Assembly (NCBI GenBank): GCA_013387205.1
Contig: WARV01000017.1
Span: 1-34,082, forward strand
DNA from: Patescibacteria group bacterium
Lineage (GTDB): Bacteria > Patescibacteriota > Doudnabacteria > UBA920
Length of the DNA: 34,082 nt
Direction: 5' to 3'
A program made the translations under genes and the position numbers. Of this stretch, positions 26,901 through 34,082 are shown piece by piece. Under the pieces are notes generated by a model, which did not search any database, was not told the DNA's origin, and saw only the letters and a program-made list of their open reading frames with translations. The stretch's first letter is position 1, and the number at the start of each line of letters is the position of its first letter.

Positions 26901-27962
26901 TTACCCTGCCTGAATCTTCCTCAATAAATCCACAAAATCCTCAAATTCTTTTTTGCTTAAATATTCCTGTTCTTTCAAGGCGCCCGGACTTTTCATTTTT
27001 TCCAAATCCTCAAAATCAATCTGCTCGTTCAATATTTTACTGCCGGTATTCATATACATTTTGTATAGCGGGCTTTTTTCCAAGTTGAATATAAGCTCGT
27101 GATATTCCTGGTATTTCAAAAGCCCTGCCAATTGTTTTAGTATTCCTTCGATTCCTGCTTCTTTAAACAAACCCAAACTTAATTCCGAAGGATTTTTTAA
27201 GGAGCCTGCCGCTTTGGATTTTCCCTCTTCGATAATTGGAGTTTCGGGAAGCTTTATTTTATTGTCCTTGGCGGAAAATGCATTAATATTCGAGGTCATT
27301 CTCGGCAAAGAAACACCGGGTGTAAATTTATCCTGGGGCGAACTTACAGGAGCCTTTTTATGTTCCGGCTCTTTAGGCTTAGCAGAAAGCACGACTGGAG
27401 AAACTGCCGGTTTAGGCTTTGGTTTTTCTTTTGGCGGCATTGGGGGAACCGGCGGCTTCTTTTCTTCATGCTTAACCACTTCATATTTTATGACTTTTTT
27501 TGACTGCGCTGGTTTTGCCGCACCAGGAGCTGTTAGTTCCAGAGGAAATCCTTCCTTGCTGGTCGGCAATTCTTTTTCATTGATAATATTCTGCAAGTTA
27601 GCGCCAAACTTGGATTCTTTTTTAGCAGGCTCGGCTTGCTGTTTCTTTTTCTTATCCTCCACATCCGGAAAATTCATGATATGGCTAAAACCGTAACCGA
27701 AATGCGTGCTTGAGCCCGGCGTTTGCGGCTGCTCTTCTTTTTTCCGTTCAGGTTGCTGCAAAGGCTTAACCGGAGCTTGCGGCTTTGGCTGAGGTTTTGG
27801 CGCTGAAGTTTCCTCGAATCCCGTCAAAATCTTTTCCAGCTCGTTCACTTGCTTATCATTCATCAAGCCAAGCAAAGCCAGCCATTCCGACCGCTCAGCG
27901 CTAGTCAAGATGGGCGAAGCATTAACCAATTGTTTGATTTTTTCTTCTTTTATTTGATCCAT
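26901..27962 (-). CDS. Hypothetical protein with Pro/Lys-rich linker, T4SS operon member
   Basis: Structured ends flanking a long PKPQPKPQAPVKP/KPKPAVSP linker; co-oriented with T4SS genes. Confidence 0.6.
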   Translation of the reverse strand: MDQIKEEKIKQLVNASPILTSAERSEWLALLGLMNDKQVNELEKILTGFEETSAPKPQPKPQAPVKPLQQPERKKEEQPQTPGSSTHFGYGFSHIMNFPDVEDKKKKQQAEPAKKESKFGANLQNIINEKELPTSKEGFPLELTAPGAAKPAQSKKVIKYEVVKHEEKKPPVPPMPPKEKPKPKPAVSPVVLSAKPKEPEHKKAPVSSPQDKFTPGVSLPRMTSNINAFSAKDNKIKLPETPIIEEGKSKAAGSLKNPSELSLGLFKEAGIEGILKQLAGLLKYQEYHELIFNLEKSPLYKMYMNTGSKILNEQIDFEDLEKMKSPGALKEQEYLSKKEFEDFVDLLRKIQAG

Positions 27963-27971
27963 AATTTAAAT

Positions 27972-28415
27972 GTAATCCTAATTCCCCGAATTAACACCCG
28001 AATACCCCGAAAAATTACTATTTAATACGCGCTTATAACTTAAACGATAGCCTCTAAAATTAACTATTATACCTAATTCTAGGTTAGCTGCATTTAAATA
28101 TCTTTGCATTTGTAGATAATCTTCTTTTGTAATAAATGATTTTACTTTTAAATCAAGAATAATTTTTCTCTCCACAAAAAAGTCTAACCTATTTCCTTTT
28201 GGAGAGCTGCTTTGAAAATTTTTTATTTCATATTCTCTTTCATACAATACTGAATTATCTTTAAACATTTCCTCCAAATAGTCAGCACATTGTTTTTCCC
28301 TGGCAAATCGTCCAAGTTTTTTATGGACTTTATAACACAGTCCAATAATCTTATAGGATAAATCTTTCTCAATTATTCGGGTCATTTGGATACTCATTTG
28401 GGGTATTCGGATTAT
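27972..28415. mobile_element. Candidate non-autonomous element: inverted-repeat arms flanking a GxxExxY gene
   Basis: Left GTAATCCTAATTCCCCGAATTAACACCCGAATACCCCGAAAAATT versus the reverse complement of the right arm ATAATCCGAATACCCCAAATGAGTATCCAAATGACCCGAATAATT. Confidence 0.55.
27978..28397 (-). CDS. GxxExxY family protein (PD-(D/E)XK-like nuclease fold)
   Basis: YKIIGLCYKVHKKLGRFAREKQCADYLEEMFKDNSVLYEREYEI...NRLDFFVERKIILDLKVKSFITKEDYLQMQRYLNAANLELGIIVNF. Confidence 0.85.
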   Translation of the reverse strand: MSIQMTRIIEKDLSYKIIGLCYKVHKKLGRFAREKQCADYLEEMFKDNSVLYEREYEIKNFQSSSPKGNRLDFFVERKIILDLKVKSFITKEDYLQMQRYLNAANLELGIIVNFRGYRLSYKRVLNSNFSGYSGVNSGN

Positions 28416-28417
28416 AC

Positions 28418-29548
28418 TTATTTCGCGATTTTCGCATTACGTTCTTTCCTAGTTTTCAACTCCGCTAGTTTTTCATCTATATCCACCTTCACGACAATCA
28501 CGTCTTCTTTTTCTTCCCTTGCCTTCTTGGCCAGAATCTCGTCCATATTAACGGTTCTGGGTGGAACCTTGACATTAAACCCGAATTTCGGCTTTGGCGC
28601 CACTGCCGGCGCCTGCACCGCTTCTACAGCTTCTTCAGATCTTCCAAATTGCACTGTTGCCACCGGTATTTCTTCTTTATTACCCTCAGACTCCGCCTGT
28701 CCACCTCCGACTGACCCTGCCACCTTAGCAGAACTGCCCACCTCTTCATCTTCTACCGGAATAGCATTATAATTTTTTAATTGAGGGGGCGATTCCTCTG
28801 GAATAACAAACCTTTCTTGGGTAATATATGGGGTGGTTTCTTTCTTTGCGGCCTGCCTTTCTTCAACATAGGCAATCGGGCTGGATAACCAATTATACAA
28901 TTCAAGCAATTCCTTTAAAACATCTTTTTCTTCAGAAGTTAAATATTTTACATAAGAATTGGTATCCAAAAATTTTACTATATGGAACGCTCCTGGTTCC
29001 ATGTTCATGTCCGCAGACGATTTAAATACTGTCTGATACTCCCTTATCCAATTTCCAACCGTGGGCCTAAAATTAAATTTTTGAAATTCGTCAATTTGAG
29101 TGCCTAAATTCTCCTTATTATTATTTAATGCAAAAATTAAACTTTTTGATTCTTCTTTAATAATTTTTTCCGATGCAAAAAAACTGAAATATCGGGTAAT
29201 TACCCTATTTAAATCTAAACCGCTTTGTATTATAAAGGCTGCATGATCCTTAAGCAGGTCTTTTTGCTCCAAGACAGACAGGTTACTAAAAGAAAAAAGT
29301 CTTAGTTTCAAAACCCAAAACCTTAGGACATTGAGGCCGATCTGTTCTTCGCTGTTATCTAGCTGAAGACGTTCCAACTTTTCTTCAAGAGTTCGGGCAA
29401 AAGAAACCGCCCCATCCCAATCCAAACTGTCTATATAGTCGCAAGCGCGATACTTAATTGCCTCAAAATTTTCCTCATCCAGAATCGATGAAGCATTCAA
29501 ATTTTTTAAGTCCTCTGAATTTTTTATTTTATTATAATCCATCATCAT
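28418..29548 (-). CDS. Hypothetical T4SS-operon protein
   Basis: Long co-oriented ORF, helical N-terminal part, acidic low-complexity linker. Confidence 0.6.
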   Translation of the reverse strand: MMMDYNKIKNSEDLKNLNASSILDEENFEAIKYRACDYIDSLDWDGAVSFARTLEEKLERLQLDNSEEQIGLNVLRFWVLKLRLFSFSNLSVLEQKDLLKDHAAFIIQSGLDLNRVITRYFSFFASEKIIKEESKSLIFALNNNKENLGTQIDEFQKFNFRPTVGNWIREYQTVFKSSADMNMEPGAFHIVKFLDTNSYVKYLTSEEKDVLKELLELYNWLSSPIAYVEERQAAKKETTPYITQERFVIPEESPPQLKNYNAIPVEDEEVGSSAKVAGSVGGGQAESEGNKEEIPVATVQFGRSEEAVEAVQAPAVAPKPKFGFNVKVPPRTVNMDEILAKKAREEKEDVIVVKVDIDEKLAELKTRKERNAKIAK

Positions 29549-29568
29549 TTTGTATAAAATCGATGTTT

Positions 29569-29877
29569 CTATTTCTCATAAGTTTTTTGATAATAAGCCT
29601 GCAAAAAATCATCCAACGGAAATCGCTGAGGCAAATTCCAAAAACCAAAATAACTTTGCGCGTCCGCAAGTTCTCTAACTGCCCTGTTTTTTACAGCAAC
29701 AAACCACGATTCATAATCAGCACTGCCTGTCAGCTTGTTTTCATAAACGCTGGATACTGCTGAATATAAAACATCTGCCATTCTGTCTACTTCTTGAACA
29801 GAAAAATACGCCAAAAGAAGTTTTATGCTTTGCAAAGAAACCATTATTTCTGTTATTTGCTCAGTATTTAAAACCAT
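29569..29877 (-). CDS. Small hypothetical protein
   Basis: 8-20 bp spacing to both co-oriented neighbours; plausible helical protein. Confidence 0.55.
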   Translation of the reverse strand: MVLNTEQITEIMVSLQSIKLLLAYFSVQEVDRMADVLYSAVSSVYENKLTGSADYESWFVAVKNRAVRELADAQSYFGFWNLPQRFPLDDFLQAYYQKTYEK

Positions 29878-29884
29878 AATTTAA

Positions 29885-32800
29885 TTAATCTTTAAGTTCG
29901 ATATTATTGCCTAGATCATCTTTTAACATATTTCCACTCTGATCTTTAAAAGTAAAAGTATTTTTTGACAAATCTTTTACGCCAGAAAACTTCTGCAGTA
30001 AAATTCTCGCAGCATCTTTATCTATTTCCCACATCATTTTCACATTCTTTGCAAAATTAGGATTACTAAGCCTAATTTCTAAATCAGTTTTTCCAGCCTT
30101 AATATCTTCCTTGATTTTCTTTGAATTTTTCGCAACTTCATCATCAGACGCGCTAGCATGGCCCGTAATTAAAAAGTTTGCCATTCTTTCCTGTACAAAA
30201 CCAGGGTTATCTTTTACACCTTTTGCCCAAACGGCAAAAATAGCTTTGCTGAAATTCTGGCCATCGGAACTAACCAAAGAATGCCAGGCTATCTGCGCTG
30301 ACCTTCGTCCTTCAAACTTGGCAAGCTCCGAAGCTGCCATCCTCTTTTCACCGTCACTGACCCACATAACTTTACCCGTAACATCATCTTTAACTTTCCT
30401 TAAAGCATAAGCAGCATAATGTCCAGTACCAGGTTCTGTTTCCATGTCGGTCATAAACTGCAAATGTCCGGTAGATTTTGCTTCGCTTTCTCCTTCTTGG
30501 GTAATCAACCTTGCTGCGGCATGATCTTTGATACTATAAGTTTCTTCCACGGCTTCATCTGCAGCATTCCTCTTATCTCCAGTATATCGTTCCCCTGTTG
30601 CGCTATCAACGTATGTTCGAGTCAATTTACCGCCAAACATAGCTAACTGGAAAGCTCTTCTGGTTGAATGGCTGTTAGGTACAAGGCCAACCTCACTGCG
30701 ATCAACAGATGTAACCGTTCCGGTTATCATATCTTTCTCAGAAAAAGTTCCGTCAGGATTTTGGATAATCTTATTGCCATTATTCTTATTGACTAAATCA
30801 GAAGTATCATAATCGTCTGTATGCAGCCATTTATTTTTTAGCATTTTATCAATCACAAACTGCCCTTCTTTGGTATTACTGGTTTCTCCCACCGCATCGT
30901 CAATATAACCCTTGCTCATGGCAAGTTTGTAACTTCCTCTCTTGTATGCCATATCTTCTTCAGTATCCCCCATCATGGCAATCTGATGGATTCTCCTGGC
31001 AACTTCAGCACGCGACAAGTTCTGTAATTTCTTTGCCTGCTCGTCTTCTTCTTCCTTTTCATGCTGCAACACATGAGGGTTTATTTTATAACTGCCTTTA
31101 AAGATAGCCCGTGGAGAAGAAAAGCGCTGCTCTGCCATTTCCAAACCAGTAGACTCAGCTTTTGCCTGTGCCCTGTGAATTCTTTCCTCTGATTGTTTTT
31201 TCATCCCCTTAATAAAAGATTTTGGATTCAATACAGCGAAAGCCGCGGCCCTACCAAAACTAACCTTTTCTTCATGGCCTCTAATTTTAGAGGACGATGT
31301 CCACTCGTTCCATTTCCTGCCTACATAATGTTCCCCGACTTTCGCCAGTCCACCAGCTGCACCAAACGGGGCAAAAACGCCTTTTTGGGCGATGTCGGAG
31401 ATGGCATGGGCGCCGAAGATTCCCATCTGGTCGGCGACTTTAATGGCAGCTATCAAAAATACCAAAATTAGAATATTGCTGGCGACTTTTACCACAAAAT
31501 TTGCTAAATCGGAACCGCCAATGGATGAAGGGTCGCCGACTAATGTTTTTAATACCGGATTATCTTTCTGCACGCTAAGCATCACAGCTGTGATATTTAA
31601 AAAGAATGCCATTATGGGAGTAAAAAACGCATACTTGATAAAATTACTCCACCACACGCTGCGGTATTTAGCGGTAACCGGCAAAACTCCGGCCACGTAA
31701 GCAATCGGTGAAATAAGCAGCAGCACCCACAAAGCCACAATCCTAATTACCAAATATGCGGCAACCGCACCAAACACCAGAAAGCTTCCCAAAGACAGCC
31801 CTAAGAAGAATAGCGGCTGGATAGTGTTGGCAAAATCACCCTGGCTGGCAAAATCCACGTTATAAACCACGCTGCGGTATCCGACCATCAAATCTTTCGC
31901 CAACGCGCGTATGACTTCCACGTTGTTAGGCAAAAACTGGCTTTGGATGGTATCTGCCAAACCCAAAATCGCTTGGGCAATAACCAAGCTGAAATTTACC
32001 AAAAGCGCGGCAATAATCAACTGGACCAAAAGATGCTTATACTGGTAACTCTCTATCCTAAACAAAGTACCAAGACCAATTGCAATTATGGAAATAATAA
32101 ATAAAATATTGCAGATATTCCTGACAATAATCCATCCCGGATATATAATTCCTACGAACGTATCCGTATAAGTCCTAACAGAAAGCATAGCCTGGATTAT
32201 CGGGGCGATAAGCCAATAAAACACCAAAAATATAAATTCCTGGATGAGCCCGAGCAAACCGCCAATAACCTGGTTGATAAACCCTAGAACCGGGCTTCCT
32301 TGCCCCGCAACCTGCGCGTTGCCAGTCCTGCTTCCGTACGCAGGAGCGCCGCCCCTATCGTTATTTGAAACCGCAGTATTTAAGGAAGCTTGGTCGTTAA
32401 AATATTGCACATACATGTATGTGGATGCGTTGGTAAATGTAATGTTCTTTTGGGTAAAGGATCCCGCTATATCCAAATCCATGTACGGATAAATTGCAAA
32501 ACATGACGCTGTTATACTAGCGCCTTTATTGTCGCTACATGGACGGGATTTTGTTAAGGCGTCAACTTGGGAAGCGCTTAAATTAAAAGTTTGGGAGTAA
32601 CCCTGTCCAGCAGATACGTTATTTGGCTTGGCAAGATAATCTTTTTTTACACCACCAGTATCAAAAGGGCAATACGCAAAGGTCTGTGAACCGACAATAT
32701 TAGTTATTCCTGCCGTTTTACAAGAATTTTCACTACCAACAATATCCAATCCCGCCCCAAAGCTTAAAATCGGCCTATTGGCAAAAACCGTAGCTTTTGT

Positions 32801-33079
32801 ATCAAGAGTATCTGTCCCCAAAACAATTCCCGAAGGCGGACTAACCAGTTTTAATGTTACCTGGAAAGTCGCCCCTTGCCCTTTAACCACTCTGATTAAA
32901 TTATCATTACTGCCTCCCACGGACATACTAGTTTCCACAGATACATTTTCCGCCGGGAAAGATGCAGCTTTGGCTCTGCTAAACATTAAAAAACTGCCTA
33001 CGGATGACAAAACGAAGGCAATAAAAAGCAAATACGCTCTTATTTTACTATAGTTTTTTGTTTTTAGTTTCTTGAACAA
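29885..33079 (-). CDS. VirB6/TrbL-like T4SS polytopic membrane protein with long cytoplasmic C-terminal region
   Basis: Signal/TM, beta-rich extracytoplasmic N-terminal region, then a cluster of hydrophobic helices (FIFLVFYWLIAPIIQAML...; RIVALWVLLLISPIAYVAGVLPVT) typical of TrbL/VirB6, and about 450 aa soluble tail. Confidence 0.8.
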   Translation of the reverse strand: MFKKLKTKNYSKIRAYLLFIAFVLSSVGSFLMFSRAKAASFPAENVSVETSMSVGGSNDNLIRVVKGQGATFQVTLKLVSPPSGIVLGTDTLDTKATVFANRPILSFGAGLDIVGSENSCKTAGITNIVGSQTFAYCPFDTGGVKKDYLAKPNNVSAGQGYSQTFNLSASQVDALTKSRPCSDNKGASITASCFAIYPYMDLDIAGSFTQKNITFTNASTYMYVQYFNDQASLNTAVSNNDRGGAPAYGSRTGNAQVAGQGSPVLGFINQVIGGLLGLIQEFIFLVFYWLIAPIIQAMLSVRTYTDTFVGIIYPGWIIVRNICNILFIISIIAIGLGTLFRIESYQYKHLLVQLIIAALLVNFSLVIAQAILGLADTIQSQFLPNNVEVIRALAKDLMVGYRSVVYNVDFASQGDFANTIQPLFFLGLSLGSFLVFGAVAAYLVIRIVALWVLLLISPIAYVAGVLPVTAKYRSVWWSNFIKYAFFTPIMAFFLNITAVMLSVQKDNPVLKTLVGDPSSIGGSDLANFVVKVASNILILVFLIAAIKVADQMGIFGAHAISDIAQKGVFAPFGAAGGLAKVGEHYVGRKWNEWTSSSKIRGHEEKVSFGRAAAFAVLNPKSFIKGMKKQSEERIHRAQAKAESTGLEMAEQRFSSPRAIFKGSYKINPHVLQHEKEEEDEQAKKLQNLSRAEVARRIHQIAMMGDTEEDMAYKRGSYKLAMSKGYIDDAVGETSNTKEGQFVIDKMLKNKWLHTDDYDTSDLVNKNNGNKIIQNPDGTFSEKDMITGTVTSVDRSEVGLVPNSHSTRRAFQLAMFGGKLTRTYVDSATGERYTGDKRNAADEAVEETYSIKDHAAARLITQEGESEAKSTGHLQFMTDMETEPGTGHYAAYALRKVKDDVTGKVMWVSDGEKRMAASELAKFEGRRSAQIAWHSLVSSDGQNFSKAIFAVWAKGVKDNPGFVQERMANFLITGHASASDDEVAKNSKKIKEDIKAGKTDLEIRLSNPNFAKNVKMMWEIDKDAARILLQKFSGVKDLSKNTFTFKDQSGNMLKDDLGNNIELKD

Positions 33080-33134
33080 GAATGTAAGCTAAAATTTTAA
33101 TAAACTGGTTATCAGCCATTCAAATTTCATTAAA

Positions 33135-33140
33135 ATTATA
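33135..33140 (-). promoter_or_regulatory. Extended -10 element (TGGTATAAT) upstream of the VirB6-like gene
   Basis: Minus-strand TTTATGGTATAATTTTAATG about 60 bp before the ATG. Confidence 0.5.
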
Positions 33141-33292
33141 CCATAAATATTTTTAAAACACAAAATTTTACCGCTGTGGAAAAAGTTTAAAGTTTTTGCA
33201 GTATTTACCGCCACCAAACCCAATATCCCCAAGGAGACAACATTTAACAACCGTTATTTTGACCACACCTTTAGACAAACCTTCAAATCATG

Positions 33293-33330
33293 ATTCCTCG
33301 ATATTTCACGGCCGTGAAATATCGAGGAAT
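33293..33330. repeat. 38-bp perfect palindrome 1
   Basis: ATTCCTCGATATTTCACGG|CCGTGAAATATCGAGGAAT, no spacer. Confidence 0.97.
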
Positions 33331-33384
33331 AAAACATCAAGTATAAAACTTAAACACACGGCCACATCCAGCCTTAATATTTCC

Positions 33385-33422
33385 ATTCCTCGTTTTATCA
33401 CGGCCGTGATAAAACGAGGAAT
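33385..33422. repeat. 38-bp perfect palindrome 2
   Basis: ATTCCTCGTTTTATCACGG|CCGTGATAAAACGAGGAAT, no spacer. Confidence 0.97.
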
Positions 33423-33455
33423 AAATGCGTATCCATTAAAGGACCATTCCAAATG

Positions 33456-34016
33456 CTATTTCAACCCGAAGTGCTTTTTTAAATCAATATCATTATCCAT
33501 TTCTTCAACTTTCATAATTCTGATGTACTTAATAAGGCCGCTTTCATTTAAATAGCTAATCGCTTCCCTATTAAAAGGATATGGATTTATAAAAACGCTT
33601 GCTTGAAGTTTTTTAAATCCGGATGTTTTAAGCATCTTTCGTAATACGTCCCGTCTACCCCTAGCTTCCTCCGGGATATCAAAAGTTACCACCCTCCACT
33701 TTCCGTCCCAATTTTCCAACACCTTAACTTTTGCTTTAATGAATAATGTTTCAAGGAGCCCGGGTTTTGTTAATTCAATATATTGATTTTTGGTTACCTT
33801 GTCTTTATAAATTTTTATTAAACCTTTTTTCTCCAAATAATTTATCGCATTCAGGTAACTATGGTAAGAAACACCCTGGCCTGAAAAGGTACGCCTAAAA
33901 TACGATGTTTTTGATTCAAACGGCCTGGGCATTAAATCCACCGCGGCAAAAATAAAAAGCAAGATTTTTGCCGGGATAGTCAAATCCCTTTCTTGCTCTT
34001 TCTTCCTTCTTTTCAT
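33456..34016 (-). CDS. PaaX-like transcriptional regulator (wHTH plus Cas2-like C-terminal domain)
   Basis: N-terminal winged-helix-like region (GVSYHSYLNAINYLEKKGLIKIYKDK), then WRVVTFDIPEEARGRRDVLRKMLKTSGFKKLQASVFINPYPF as in PaaX-C/Cas2-like domains. Confidence 0.8.
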   Translation of the reverse strand: MKRRKKEQERDLTIPAKILLFIFAAVDLMPRPFESKTSYFRRTFSGQGVSYHSYLNAINYLEKKGLIKIYKDKVTKNQYIELTKPGLLETLFIKAKVKVLENWDGKWRVVTFDIPEEARGRRDVLRKMLKTSGFKKLQASVFINPYPFNREAISYLNESGLIKYIRIMKVEEMDNDIDLKKHFGLK

Positions 34017-34082
34017 AAATTTTGATTTTAGTAATAAATTCTAAAATCATTATTACTCATATTTTCACGGCCGTCAATTTTT

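Noticed and set aside
33196-33555. 119-aa plus-strand ORF overlapping the twin palindromes
   Set aside because: Runs through both palindromes and antisense into the PaaX-like gene; no RBS, low-complexity composition; likely spurious.
33456-34016. Possible CRISPR Cas2 gene
   Set aside because: The C-terminal half is Cas2-like, but the protein has an N-terminal winged-helix-like region as in PaaX, and there is no CRISPR array, cas1 or other cas gene in the window.

Overview
The window looks like chromosomal DNA from a Patescibacteria/CPR-type bacterium. This is inferred from gene content and style; TGA is used as a stop, so the genetic code is standard. From left to right it contains: (i) the ATP-binding domain of a PEP-synthase/PPDK-like protein, cut by the window start; (ii) a beta-glucan/cellulose-like exopolysaccharide locus with a Ser/Asn/Gln-rich surface protein, a GH8 hydrolase, a GT2 BcsA-like synthase without a visible PilZ domain, a GT39/PMT-like membrane glycosyltransferase, a DUF378 protein and a convergent secreted GH6 hydrolase; (iii) an ECF sigma factor with a DUF5667-like partner; (iv) tRNA-Ser(TGA) followed by a small GIY-YIG gene, a Nudix gene, tRNA-Arg(CCG) and recG; (v) two tandem DksA/TraR-like zinc-finger genes, each followed by an elaborately structured non-coding region; (vi) radA, a beta-propeller protein and a minus-strand type IV secretion-like operon (VirB6/TrbL-like, PrgI, VirB4 split into two genes, large SLT-transglycosylase protein); (vii) a PaaX-like (Cas2-fold) regulator. 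The most unusual signals are: two 38-bp perfect palindromes with shared centres and ends but covarying arms, next to the PaaX-like gene, with a degenerate core upstream of it; long word-repetitive hairpins in seven consecutive intergenic gaps of the radA/T4SS block; a GxxExxY gene packaged inside a matching inverted repeat; and multi-branched RNA candidates after the DksA-like genes. All calls come from reading the sequence; no searches or folding programs were run.
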